Source: Membranipora membranacea (lineage: Eukaryota > Bryozoa > Gymnolaemata > Cheilostomatida > Membraniporidae). Taken from it: a DNA stretch of 64,000 nt. The position numbers and the translations under genes are program-made. Below, in pieces: positions 32,000-44,908 of this stretch; within the stretch, counting starts at the first letter, position 1, and each line of letters begins with the position of its first letter. Location of the stretch: the NCBI GenBank assembly GCA_914767715.1, contig OU612072.1, positions 16,554,001 to 16,618,000 on the forward strand, written 5' to 3'. A model generated the notes under the pieces. The model did no database searches and had not been told where the DNA came from. It saw only the letters and a list, made by a program, of their open reading frames with translations.

Positions 32000-34900
32000 G
32001 CAAAATATGATAATGAATGATACCCTGTTGTTGTAGCTGCAATAATTAGACCAAATTTGGCCCAATTGCCTGCATTCGGAGTTGCTCCCGATCAACTGGT
32101 CAAATTTGCCTGCATTAGGGCTGTTGCTCCTCTACTCAACCAGCTTCATAGTGGGAGCAACTCTGAACGCAATCAAATTAAATCAATCGTGATGAATGTG
32201 TCAGCCAGCCTGTTCATATGTTATTGGCTTGACAGTCAGCCAACATTGACCTAGAGTTCTTGTTCTTGTTAGATGACATATTTCTGCATAAGATCCTTCC
32301 TATAAATGGAGGCAGTTAGTTACAAGAGGAACAAGGCCAAAGGCATGAGCCTGCTGTCTAGTCTTTTTTTGTGTTACAAAGATCTTTCAATTACTTTCAC
32401 TTATCAAGCTATCACTCAATTGGCAAGCTACCACAATTCACTAAAACAGAAAGTTGTCTTCTCTGCTTTTATAAGGAGACAACTCCAATACCTCAGCTCA
32501 CTTTATTTGGCTGCAGTTTTTATGTTTTTGTACCGTTTTCTTACCGCATGAATCAAGAAGACTTGCAAAGAGAATTTGGAGGAGGGGGGAAACTGGTTGA
32601 GATAAGAAAGGCAACTGCAGACTGCAGACATTGGGTAATAACAGGATAAATATTTGTCCTGTGTATCCAAATCTCTTCACTCAAGCAGTATAGCTAGGTC
32701 CCTAGTCCCTAGCAATGTCTTCAAAATTTTCAGATGAAGTCTTTAGCCTTGAGTTGTATGAGTCAACAGCTTTACATCTTATTTTAGTGGGCTAAGCCTC
32801 TTTTCTCATCGACTTAGGAAGGTGTCTGATGTTGAATATATTGTCGTAAAAAAAAGTTTATATAAATAACATAATTGTATCTATATAGCTACAAAATACT
32901 CTTTTGTTTATAATAACAACCCTGCTGCTTGAAGCGGAAATTCATTTTTTTAATATTCTGAAATTTTGTAGTCCATCACCTCATGCTCATTTACTGAAAC
33001 ATTTTTCATCATCCGGAGCGGTTTAGTCTGAGCCCCCCCCCCCCCCCAGACTTTTGCTCCCTGCCTGACGGCACCCACGGGTATCTCTAAGACTGGACTG
33101 ATACTACAGTAAAGCTAAAAGCAAATAGGGCGGTCTCTGATGTTGAACATTTTGTCGTAAAAAAATATATGATAATAATAAATAATAAAAAAATATTGAT
33201 TACATAATTTTACCAAAAAAGCATTAGAATCTCATTATTAGCTTGATGCGGGAATTTATTTTTGGATTTTTTGAAAATTCATAGTCAGCTTCTTTGTTCT
33301 CATTTATTGAAACCTTTTTCCTCATCGGCCTTTTAAGCAAATATATAGTTTCCGATGTTGATCATGTTGTTGTAACAATAGAATATAAAAATAAAATGCA
33401 AATATTGGGAATAGAATATTAACCATAGCGCATTCCCATAATATTTAATATTTTTGCTTGTTATTTTTCTAAGCGGCAAACGGTTTTTGAATAAAAAACA
33501 GTTGTCTATATTTTAGGAAGATTATCTTATCTGACCTCCCAGTCAATGTAAAACAATACTTTCCCTCTGCAAGTGAATATATTAATCATCATGTATGGTA
33601 TATATATATATATATATGTGTATATATAGCTATGTATATTGTCATGACAGCTAGTAATTCTGCGTCGACTGTTTGGCCTAAGTGCTCTAATTAAAATTGG
33701 TATAATTACCCCTTTCTGGCTGGCAGCCTCCACAATGTCAGTTTCATGTAATATTGTTGTTGGTGATAGGATTAATATCCGATTGATGGTAAAGATATGT
33801 GGAAATTTAATCAAAAGAGAATATTGAGCTGCCAGTGTCCCTCTGTTAGAATCTCATACATAATTACTATGATCATATCTTGGAAGAACAAGTGTTGTAT
33901 CTCACAGACAAAAATCAAGATTGGAAGCTCTCTTTCTCTTAATTGTATCCGTATATTCTGTGAGCAGCTTTCCTAAAATTGAAGAAACCGTATCTCAAAG
34001 AAGGATGATGGGTTTGTCACTTGCAGTTGCTACCATCCTATACAGATGGGTTTGTCACATGTGTTATATGTAGCTGAACTGATCAGCTTCTGTTATGATC
34101 CGTAATATGGCTTATGAATATAATTGATTATTTGTTTGGTAACCTTTTTTAGCATAGCTCTCTCACAAAACCAAAACTATAAATTTAAAACTAGTCAATT
34201 TATATCGGGAAGGCATTTTTAATACCACAGTTGGAGTAGACAGACAAACAGCAACTTTTTTAGCTACCATAAAAGTCATGACATAAATCAAGATGGACAG
34301 GCAATAAACCAATGTATATTCCTATACAAGTTATCCTCTCTCTTTATCTGAGCAGATAACTCAAAAGTAAGAACCATATTCCGGATATCAAGTTCAGCAA
34401 CAATATCTAATTGTCAACATTCTTAGCTAGCATATCGTTGATTGATTATACTAGAGAATTGTCTGTGCTGTATATTGAGACAACTTAATGTAAGCTATTA
34501 GCAGCACCATATAAGTCACATATCTACAAAAATTTGGATATCGATGAGCTTTCACTTTCATTCAGGAGCATGTGCTGCCACTATGTCTGAGTGCACCAAG
34601 CGAAGAGGATCCTACTGTCTGGAAACAAACCTACTTTTTAATTAAATTATCATATGATGTGATAAACCAATTCCAAAAGGGCTGAGCGAGTTATTGTTCA
34701 ATTCAAGCAAAAGAGATTTAACATAGGGTAACAAGTTTAGCTAGGACCCTTTTCGATGATGTATCATTTGAATTCATTCGTTAATTTATATATTGTACAA
34801 ATGTATGTATATATTGAGGCCAAGCGATTAGAAAAGATAAAAACTTTTGTGACTTTTTTTTAATGTAAGAGAAGAAGATGTATCATTATCGCAAGAAAAA

Positions 34901-35121
34901 ACAGAGTATTAGCAGTAAAATCAACGAGTAAGCTTTACATCTCTACTTTAGTTGTACAAAAGGTGGTAAAATCAATATTTTTATCGTTATGTATCACTTT
35001 GTAAAACCTTTTATCAATTATATAAATCATAACAAGGCAAACTTCAATAGCCATTCTTAACAAAGATAGGCCCAGAGCGTCTTTCGATTTCATTCGGTGA
35101 GAATCTCATACATGAGCAGAG
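32000..35121. repeat. Segment B (non-coding) upstream of TRIM-2
   Basis: Aligns by eye with 53820-61300 upstream of TRIM-3, which contains two extra insertions (53918-55425 and LINE-2). It holds several small frames (60 to 95 codons) with no domain, two poly-C/poly-T stretches and an AT microsatellite at 33598-33617. Its far end (34600-35121) continues into a TRIM 3' flank. Confidence 0.6.
35090..35121 (-). pseudogene. Orphan stub of a TRIM last exon
   Basis: The sequence complementary to TTTCATTCGGTGAGAATCTC plus about 12 bases matches the end of TRIM exon 8, including the stop codon, and is then cut off by the palindrome at 35122. It marks a lost TRIM unit. Confidence 0.6.
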
Positions 35122-35248
35122 ATTTCATAATTAAGCTTGGTGATGACAGACCAATATAGGTTTAGTGGGGGAGTTGGGTTTCATAGCTAAACCCAACTCC
35201 CCCACTATACCTATATTGGTCTTTCATCACCAATCTTAATTATGAAAT
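35122..35248. repeat. 127-bp inverted repeat
   Basis: Arms of about 60 bases (ATTTCATAATTAAGCTTGGT and its inverse) around a short CATAGCT-like loop. The right arm is also the first unit of the direct-repeat family that follows. Confidence 0.85.
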
Positions 35249-36960
35249 GGGTGAGCTCTGTCATTCCAAAACATAAATCCCCCACAAAGTAGCTATAATC
35301 ATAGCTAAACTCAACTCCCCCACTAAACCTATAATGGTCTGTCATCACCAATCTTAATTATGAAATGGGTGAGCTCTGTCATTTCAAAACATAAGTCCCC
35401 CACAAAGTATTTATTATATTTCACTAGATGTGTAACTTTATTGGGAAGACTGAAACAGATTAGATGGGCACAGATGGCCCTATTTACAAGCAAGAATCCA
35501 TCTCTCTTATACTCAAATGCATAAACGAACAATTAGTATGTGGAGTCATAATAATGGACACCTTTACAGAGAGTAGCACTTTTTCATTCGGTACGCTGAG
35601 CTATTTTTTAATTGTCTGACTTAGAGTGAATAAAAAAATCAAATCAAATCAATGTAAATTACCTTACCCTTGCATCACTGACCCTGATCCAACACGACAA
35701 AAGATTTGTATTCTTTGCTAGTAGACATAAATGTGTCATAGCTAAACCCAACTCTCCCACTAAACCTATATTGGTCTGTCATCACCAATTTTTATTGTTA
35801 ATGGATGAGCTCTTTCATTGCCAAACATTAATCCCCCACTAAATCATTATTATATTTTACTAGATATGCAACTTTATTAGGAAGGTTGGGCTGAAGTAGA
35901 TTAGATATGCGCAGTGGGCCATATATTTTACAAGAAACAAGGCGGGCAGTAAAACCATGGGGGCGTTCCGCCTCTTCCGCCCCCTTGGGGAGAGCCCTGA
36001 CATAAATAAGTCATAGCTAAACCCAACTCCGCCACTAAACCTATATTGGTCTGTCATCTTCAAGCTTAATTATGAAATGGGTGAGCTCTTTCATTCCCAA
36101 ACATTAATCCCCCACTAAATCTTTATTATATTTCACTAGTTATGCAACTTTATTAGGAAGGCTGGGCTGAAGTAGATTAGATATGCACAGTGAAGAAGAA
36201 GTACAAGAAGAATTTTGTCTCTTTTGTTCAAAGTAACATGCCTTACCCTTGCACCACTGACATTGACTGACCCAACACGACAACATGTTACCGTTTTCTT
36301 TTGCTAGTAGATATAAATATGTCATAGCTTAATCCAACTTCCCAACAAAACCTTTATTGCTCTGTCATCATATTTTCGTTCATCCAATGCCGAACTCTCT
36401 CTCTCTCTCTCATCGTCCCCCACTAAATCTTTACTTTTGTAGGTTATAGTCTATAATTGCTATAATGCAGTGCCATATTTGGAGCGGTTATACCATTCCT
36501 GGTGATCACAGCCATGCAGATCAGAGAGGGAGTCACCCTCTCTGTGGTACTCATTGATATATGTTAGTCTTGAGAGGTGTTGGGTTATCACTGCAGCTCA
36601 CATACTCTCTGGTGCACAGCAATATACATTTTTCAGTGTTCACCGACCCTGAACTCACTATCCTCTCATCAATTAACCTGAATACGGGTACTTCGAAAAT
36701 GTCTATTTCAATAATAGTGTCTGTGATTTGGGGATTTTGGGTTGGGGATTGTGGTTTGGGTTTTCAAAAAAGCCATTTTCGAAGTGTCACGGAATCTACT
36801 TAATCATATCCCCCACTAAATTTATCGTTTTTCTTTCATCACTCATGCCCGCTAAATCTATGTTTCATGTCATTGCCAAACTTAAATCCCCCTCTAAATC
36901 TCTATTATGTTTAACTAGATCTGCAACTTTATAAGCAGGACTGAAGCAGATTAGATATGC
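35182..36960. repeat. Dispersed direct repeats of about 110-200 bp
   Basis: At least five diverged units start near 35182, 35298, 35737, 36012 and 36322, with a partial one near 36800. The shared core is CATAGCTAAACCCAACTCCC, then TATTGGTCTGTCATCACC, AATCCCCCAC and TTTATTATATTTCACTAG. Spacing is irregular. No coding potential is seen; short frames in it are not conserved among units. Confidence 0.8.
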
Positions 36961-37133
36961 GCAGTGGGCCCTTATGATTCGCTCGAGGAATGAATGTTGA
37001 GGGACAACAGGTCATTTCTGTAGCTTACCCATTAACTATTGTGCCGAGGTGTCCATCAGTTGACTCAAAACTCTTTCTCTAAGGTATTCTAAATCATAAT
37101 ATTATGCATTTCAATATTGCTGACAATAATTCA

Positions 37134-39867
37134 TAGGATCAGAATCCGCTGAAAGAAAAAACCTGCAACTACCAACGACCACCAACCGATTCCTGATTCA
37201 GAGCAACTAGCAAGACCAGAACCAGTTGATCATATGAATGATGAGCAGGTGGATGTCAGGCTAGCGCCTTGCAATGCTACTGCATCTATATTATTTCCAA
37301 CGCAAGTGTTTCTTGTGTGATTTCCAGAAGGCTTGTCTGGTGATTCGAGAAATGACACTGGAAACAGCTCTGATCGAGCAAGAGTGTATAATGACAGCCC
37401 GAAGAAACTAACAGACCAAGAACCAGTCGCTCATATGATTGTTGAGCAGTTGGATCAAGTCAGCTCAAGCAAGGATGGCTCAAGTGGGAGCAGCTCTGAT
37501 GATGACAGCTCAAGTGGGAGCAGCTCTGGTGAAGACATCACTGTTGAAGATAGATCTGCTTCAAGTTGCGCATTTTCAGGAGGTTGGATTTAGTTAAGAG
37601 AGTTTTACTTTTGCACCCTCCAGTCTGCAATTGTATTATAGCGCTATTATTAACAGTCACCGTTCATGCCATTGTTGAATATATAGCCATGCTAGTCCGG
37701 CTTGATTTGGTAGTTCATGAGAAGAAAGAGATAGCTCAGTGGTAGAAACTGTCTCAAGGCATAACATAGAATTTAAACATTTCAAAACTCTATCTAAATT
37801 TCAACACGCCACAACTCTTATCTCATAATATCACTTGTTCATCTAGTTTTCTAGATAAAATATATGTCCAAAATGTGATCACCGTACCTCACTCCCCAAA
37901 AATCATATTTTTTCCTGGCATCACCAACCTGAGTCTGCAAGGAATCAATATTTCTATGTGAATCTCATTTTTCTCACCAACAAAACAAAAAACCCTGTCA
38001 ATATATACTTTCCCATCACTTAACCAAACCTTCCACCCACAATATTTATCTATTTTGTTACGTATTCTGTGTGATCACAGTCATGTGGGGCTGAAAGAAA
38101 ATCAACCTACCTGTGTTAATACTGATTGATATTGCATGAGGAGAGATACTAGTTCCTGTGTTGAGAGACATTGGGTTTACACTCCAATTCACCTATTTTC
38201 GGTGGCGCGATATCTGCCACCTTATTTGATGTGATTCCAATTGGTATTAGGTACACTACTTTACATTTTTATTAGGCAATGAGTCTGGTGAGAAACACAC
38301 CCGTAAACCCACCAGTAACTGCCAACCAAATACTGCCTCTGAGCAAGTAACTTTTCCTGAAATAGGTGATAATGATGATGAAGGACAGACAGAAGATGTT
38401 GTAGCACTTCAATGCAAGAAACCTCTACGCCATGGTTAGTATATATGAGGAATAATAGTTAATTCTGTTTAAGACCAAAGTTCTCACCGGATGTGTTCAG
38501 TCTTCCCTGTTCGCCTTTTCCTAATTGCAACTGGGATAAAAAGTCGTCATAAGAATATTCTCTCAGATGAAAACCATTGTGCCCCGAATTTGTTTGCATT
38601 AACTTCGAGGCAGTCTTTGATGTCTTCATCACTTTCTTACAGACTATTGGCTGCCATGCAGCAGAACTATGGGTGAACATCTGCCTGTACTCTATAGGCC
38701 AAGATGATCTTTGAACATTCAAGCAGCTCGCAGCTACATGCTCTTGGATGAGAGAAATTGTTACTCTGTTGACAATAAAACCTGAACCAAGCATTCATCT
38801 GAATGCCGATGTTATACGCCTGCTCAATGTCCAGATAGAAGCTAGTGAGACTATAGTGTCACTCAGCAGAGTTATTCAGTACGCTGGCTCTGGCCTCTTT
38901 CCTCAAGCCTCTGGCCTCTGTATGGGACTCAAAAGCTTCCTCAGTAGCTATTTCAAAGACACCTCCATCCTCATACAGAAACCAGTTAACTATGGCTATT
39001 CTGGATTCCGGATTACCGATGTTTGTGTCTGCTCTCATTCTCTTGCTCAATGTGGGTATAATATTAATTCAAAAACTCAACTGACATACTATGTAATGAG
39101 GAAATCCTCTCCTGGACACAACTTAAAATTGTCTGCTCGAATATATCACTACCAACTAGTGTTGTGTCGACTAACCAGATTCTCCACTGATCCGACCCTT
39201 AATATCAAGTAAAGGTGTTAAAATTACATTTTATTATTGGTTTGAGACAAGATATTTATGGTTATAATCATACGTCCCCCCCCCCTCGTAAGTCACATCG
39301 CAACTTGCCACAGTTGCACTCCTATAAATTGGGATTGATTTTAAGACTACAGAGGAAACTGTAATAACTGTGATGGGGCTGTTAAACACAAGTTGCCTTG
39401 TCTACCTTGCAAGCATATTGGCTATCTGGTACCTTATTAGGTTAATGGTTTATCTATATGTAGAATATGGGCCTGTAAGAATGCCTAATTTATGCATCTA
39501 TATTCCTTTCGGCTGAGGACGAGCAAGATACCCACGCAGAGGAAACTAAATCAAAAATAAAGGTAAAAAGCTTCTTTGTTTCTGCCTCAACAAGCTTGTA
39601 TAATATTTTGAAGCAACTCAGTGATGAAACTGTTATTCTCATGCCAAATATTTGTAGCCACATTGCCTTTAATCTATTATTATTTCCATTTCAGAAAAAA
39701 AGGGTTGGACCGAAGAGGAGATAAAGAAGCTGACCAGTGTATGGGACCTCACAAAAAAGAAACTCCCAAACAAACAAGAGATGGAAATGGCAGCGAAAAG
39801 CCTCAACAGGAGCAAGCTTGTAATACGCTCAAAGGCTCAACATCTGTTAAGAAAATTAAAACAATAA
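37134..39867 (+). CDS. 3' end of a gene with acidic/Ser-rich repeat exons and a Myb/SANT-like C-terminus
   Basis: Exon candidates: one starting at 37136 (end unclear), then 37328-37582, 38276-38434 and 39695-39867. The last three join cleanly (all phase 1, AG acceptors, GT donors) and end in TAA at 39865-39867, overlapping an AATAAA at 39863. The second exon is Ser/Asp/Gly-rich (SSGSSSDDDSSSGSSSGEDI). The last exon reads EKKGWTEEEIKKLTSVWDLT and ends in basic helices (KSLNRSKLVIRSKAQHLLRK), similar to the Myb/SANT-like C-terminal modules of many invertebrate nuclear proteins. The exon at 37136 resembles both later exons (QPIPDSEQL against QPNTASEQV; EPVDHM against EPVAHM) but has a frameshift at an A6 run. 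The N-terminal exons lie upstream and were not found. Function is unknown; nuclear DNA binding is inferred. Confidence 0.45.
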
Positions 39868-40082
39868 ATCATAATCAAATCAACTGTTAACAAGGTGTCA
39901 CTAGTTCGTTGTTTTGTTGAATAATAAATCTATGGTCCAAGCTAGAAACTGGCACTATTTAATCTCGGGTACATTGGATATAGTCAGTCAGATGTCATGC
40001 AGAAGTTGGCAAACATAGGATGATTGGTATAGATGAAAACAATGACATGGCAGGATTTTTACTACCCCACAGGGCAGGTATT
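39868..40082. other. Gap between the Myb-like gene and Ngaro N2
   Basis: Non-coding. An (AT)n run just inside N2 (40113-40138) marks where N2 lost its 3' end. Confidence 0.5.
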
Positions 40083-40139
40083 TTACATTCCCCCGTATCC
40101 TACAATTTCAAAGTATATATATATATATATATATATATG

Positions 40140-40349
40140 CATAACATGATATGATATAACATGATATAATATATGGACTGTCCCATATCCCAGACCCTTC
40201 TTGACCAGTTGCGCTACCCATAGCTCAGCCATTACTTTCGATTGTCCACCGGCAATAGGCAGTGACATCTCCTCACAAAAGGTCGAGTAATCATCAAAAC
40301 ACTTCTCATATATAGCTTTAGATTTTTTAGACAGAGAATTGGCCAACAA
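40140..40349 (-). pseudogene. Ngaro N2 tyrosine recombinase, N-terminus only
   Basis: Matches residues of the N1 recombinase from about YEKCFDDYSTFCEEMSLP to VKKGLGYGT and is then cut off by AT-repeat DNA. No catalytic residue remains. Confidence 0.8.
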
Positions 40350-40401
40350 ATTACTGCCCCCCCTCCCCCCACCAGAGCTCTACGGCCGACTAATACAGCA
40401 T

Positions 40402-42000
40402 TCACTTCCAACTTATCACACTGTTGTGAGGCTGGAGATATTGAGGAATCTCCACAGGAACCCTGTTCATGGTTGGGTAATTTTGAAAGAATTTCTCAAT
40501 TAAACCCCGTGATAGTAGATCCGCTCCAACATTCATCTCCCCGCTTATGTGCCTGGCGACAATGAGAATATTACAGCCCATGCAGATTTTGGAAATTTTC
40601 CTCATCATCTTCCGCATAGATTTATCCCTGCAGTACAACTTGTTCAGGATATTAGTCACAGTCATGTTGTCAGTAAAATGTTGATCGCCATATCAGAGAA
40701 CTCCAAACTGAGCAACGTAAGTACAACATAGATGGGATACAGTTCCAATTCTGCAATGTTGCACTTCTTGCCGTAAGGCCAAGACCCTGAGAACCAAGAT
40801 GACCCCAACATACAACCGAAACCTACAGAGGTTGACGCATCTGTGTACACATCAGGGCAGCAAGATGTTGAGGAATCTAGCATCCTGGATGGCCTTTCTG
40901 GTGGGGTATGAAGTAGGCTAAACCACACACGCAAATCATCAGCTACTTCCTCCGAGACTATCCTCCTTTTATCTTGCTGTTGAGAAAGAATTCCAGACAG
41001 ACTCTCGTATACGCTGCTTAGAGAAATCTTTGCACTAGCTATAACCTGTGATATAATATGGTTTAATTTACAAGCAAGTGACTGCCATTCCTTAACACGT
41101 GGTGTCCTCCTAGACAGGAATTGATTGAGTTTACAGATCATTTTGTCTCTCTTTTCTGATGGGATATACATAGCCATTCTCAGCATCAATACCAATCCCC
41201 AAAAACACCAAGCTCTTCACTGGCCTCACGGTTTCATGCGGTGCAATAGGCACTCCGGTAGCCTCACACAATTCCTCAAAAACACTCAGAGCCCCCTCGC
41301 ATATCTCTTGCGAGTCTGCCACAAAGAAAAATTCATCCAGATAGTTGAAAACATGGGCCTGCCGGAGAGTGCTTGTAAAACATACAAACTAAGGAGTCAC
41401 TAATCCTTCTGAATAATTGGTATGAACTAGACGCTCCCATAGGCATCATCCTATCCACATAGTACTTGTTCTTGATGTATATGCCCAGGAACCTCCAATC
41501 ATCGCATCCGATAGGAACAATCCTGTAGGCATCAGCAAGATCCACCTTAGCCAACCAAGCACCACCATCCCCATAATTTGATATCAAACAGTGACCGACG
41601 TCTTGAACCGAGCAGTACTGCACAGATCTTAACAACTCCGGTATATTGTCACTCACAGCGCCTCCAACTGGATGAGAGAGGTTGAATATCAAACGATATT
41701 TATCACTGTTGGGCTTTGGTATCACATACAGGGGAGAAATGAAGAAATCAGGAAATGGCTTGCTAGAAAAAGGACCAATAATGCGTCCCTTGGCCACCTC
41801 ATCGCTGAGCTTAGACAAAAGAGGCAATGGAGAAGGCCGCGGCTTTACTTTCCCATACAATAAGTGAAAATCCTGTTTTAGATCAAGTGGGAAGCCATGT
41901 CTGAAGCCATCGATTACAAATCGTTCATCGGAATAGCCCTTCAGATATACAGCCAGTCTTTCCACGTTCACAGGTGACTCAATGCCAAAAGATGATATAT
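40402..42000 (-). pseudogene. Ngaro N2 reverse transcriptase-RNase H
   Basis: Begins after a 3' splice site (TATTTTTTTCAG) and ends at TGA 40402-40404, just before a hairpin. The RT part is open from 42037 to 41333 (NVERLAVYLKGYSDERFVID, then FISPLYVIPKPNSDKYRLIF). The active-site box reads YLDE rather than the usual YLDD. RNase H is complete to its end (YTDASTSVGFG, NMTVTN-like centre, ARHISGEMNVGADLLSRG), with a 1-bp indel near 40670 and two further indels at about 41190 and 41325. It is the best-preserved RT-RNase H in the window but not intact. Confidence 0.8.
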
Positions 42001-42168
42001 CTGAAAAAAATAAGCACAGCAAGTTTTCAGCAAACACTACATAACCATTATACTCAAACTAATCAAGTAAAAACCTTTGTTTGATATTCTTTATGATCCC
42101 CCCCCCCCACCCGAGGGGAGGGTGCCGACTAATATGGCGTTTCCGACGAATTGGTAGATGAGCTGCAA

Positions 42169-43052
42169 TTAGTCAATTAGCCAAAGTGATTGGTTGAGGT
42201 TTGATCTACTTCTTACTACATCTGTACTCCGGGTCATCTGCGCTGAGCATTTTTTGCACTTGTGAGTGAATCTACAGGTATTTCCGAACTTGCATCCAGC
42301 AGCAGAGTTAAACTTCAAGCAGTAGGGCTCAGACTTTTGACCAGGTTGCTCGGCTTTCTTCTTGTTCGTCTTAGTCTCCCGAAGTCCACCAGCCAGCTTA
42401 GCGATATACCCTCCCCATACCTCATCAGCATTCCTACTCTTCAGACGCCTGAATTGAAAGTCATATTCAACTCCATCCTTCCCTGCCATGTGGAAGCCCT
42501 TCACTATCTGGAAGTGGCGAAGCATGCCTTGAACATCACCGGGGTAGTACTCCAGGTGGATACTCATGAACACAAAAAAAGCATCAATCCACGAGTAGAA
42601 TGACTCAAGGTTCTTACTATCTTCAACCTCTTCCAATAATCCATCAACAAGAGAGAACCTCTTTCTCACCTTATCATCCCTTGCGCGTGGTAACATCAGC
42701 TTAAAGTCGATAAACTCACCTTCACGAATCTTTTCCGTAGCTTATTATCCACGCGCTCATTTCTCGGATGAGCTTGCACACAGCCAAAAGATGTTTTTGG
42801 CCGGGTTGTAACGCTAGACTCTCCAACATAAACTTCTTCCTCATTGCTCTCCTCCACTATTGACAGAAGCTCTTCCTCCTCTGGGATATCCCAGTCCTGA
42901 TGAGCCGCTGAAGTTGAAGCCACACAGGTTACTTTCTTCATAGGGCCTTTTCCCTTCACCGAAGATGTGGCCTTTCTTCCTTTTCCTTTAGCCGGAGCCT
43001 TGGCCCTCATAGGCTGCAAAGTGCCCTCCACCGAGGCTCTCCTAGTAGACTC
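42169..43052 (-). pseudogene. Ngaro N2 Gag-like protein, one frameshift
   Basis: Same layout as N1 Gag: Lys/Gly-rich start, acidic stretch, SWIDAFFVFMSIHLEYYP and the C-terminal CCCH finger (FNSAAGCKFGNTCRFTHKC). N2 reads through the position of the N1 stop (HFQIVKGFHMAGK), but a 1-bp loss near 42735 splits it into 111- and 175-codon frames. Confidence 0.8.
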
Positions 43053-44908
43053 CTATAACGATACCACAATTTTTGCAACCGATAAAGAATGGCAGACTGA
43101 CACCTTTTTTAGTCACACTATAACAATAATAACAAATTTATCACCCTAATAATGATTTACAGTATCCTAACTTAAATAACTACCGTGGCCCAGAAAGCCG
43201 GCTAAAATTAAACTTATCTGCTGTGAATTTAATTTAAAAATGGCCTGAATTGAATTAAACATTTCAGTGAATTTAATCAAACTTTTCTGCATTAAACTTT
43301 TCTGCATCAAACTTTCAAGTTCTGCATCAAACTTTTCTACTCTGAATTAAACTTTTCTATTCTGCATCAAACTTTTCTGTTCTGCATCAAACTTTTATAC
43401 TCTGCATCAAACTTTTTGTTCTGCTGCATCAAACTTTTCTACTCTGAATCAAACTTTTCCGCTCCACTGTATTACTGTATGCAGGTCCTCAATCTACAAA
43501 TTTGCCTCACAGAATATTTTGGTGCACATTTTGTTAGAAGGAAGACGAAAGATGGGTAACCAGCTATTATTGGGCGTTCCCAGTACAAATATTTTATACC
43601 ATACATGAAGGTCTATTATTTAAGATTTGGTACCATACAGGCTGTTATCCTCAGCTTTATAAACTAAAAGTTTTTAAGCAGGGAATTTCAATAATACACA
43701 GGTATAAGAAATCAATACATTTATAAATATTTGTTGAATTCCCAAATAGCTTTTACAGCGAATGGAAAATCCTTACAAGTGGGACCTTTTGTTGTATACA
43801 GTCACGATGAAACTTCAATTTTATTTGTGGGCCTAACCACTACTCTTATCATTCTTGTTAGTCAGCGAACAAGCCTAGTTTTTGGGAACAAACTTTAATA
43901 GCGACCTTTAATATACTAAGGGCAACAGCTTATCACCAGCCCTAGACTGACTGGCCTCAGATCTTTCTTATACTATACAAAAAGGGAATTTTTATTGCTA
44001 TCTTACTAATGGTAAAGTCATAAAATTTATTCTTCCACTCATTACCAATGATCGATTTCCATGAAATTTCTATAGTAACCAATAAAACATTTAAAAAAAA
44101 TGAAGCAATTAATGTATGGACATTGTTTTCTGCTAGCTTGACAATATGAACTCTGCAGCAATCTAAGTGAGGTCACTACAAATAAATGGGCTTAAGGTTT
44201 TGCTGGCCACAATCCTCACCCAAAAACCTAATTCATTCTGTTAGCACGAGTCTGACCTAATACCACAATTTCAAACAATTTGTCAAACTTTTAATTGATA
44301 CTGATACAAACATGACAATTCACACCAGTGGGTTGCTGCATAACCACACAGGAGATAATACTACTTTGGTAATATGGACAGGCTAAAATTGCAGTTCAAG
44401 AAAACATCCCAATACATTAGGGAAATTTACTGGGAGTTTTTACCTAGGTAATATATACAGATGTAATAATAGTATTCCAAGTGGTGCGGAGGTTTTTGCA
44501 AGGGCCAGCCTCTACTAGGGTAATTATTTTAGTAAGAGCAGGTGTCATGAAATAGAATTGAATCTGGTCAGATGCCAGCTCTTTGTTTTCTATGAGGTTT
44601 TATTGCTTTGCATCAGCAGAATGTTATACATTTTTGTTAGCAATCTGACTCATACATACTCAGGCTCATACATGATAATAGCTTAGCTTCAGCGTATAGC
44701 CTAACGAAATTTGTGAAAGGATGGGTCCGAAGAGAATGAGACTTTCTGTCTGTTGAGGCAATCAACAATTTCTATGATGATTCACTTTTCACATTTATGT
44801 GCTGGACGGGTTTAGAATCCAACATACATGAAGAAATAATAATCTGTCTAGAAAAGCAAACAGAGGGTCTCCCTGTATAAACCAGTTTAAATAGAGATTT
44901 CTGATATA

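Noticed and set aside
32306-32649. Overlapping 81- and 92-codon frames conserved at 55691-55956
   Set aside because: Conservation reflects segmental duplication; the frames differ in length and content between copies and have no domain.
38459-39212. Overlapping frames on both strands (154 codons plus; 111 and 63 codons minus)
   Set aside because: They lie in what looks like the long last intron of the Myb-like gene; the minus frames are in different phases without a splice link, and no domain is recognised.
39512-39562. Small exon-like stretch encoding DEQDTHAEETKSKIK
   Set aside because: It is bounded by AG and GT, but its phase does not fit the flanking phase-1 exons and including it would create a stop.
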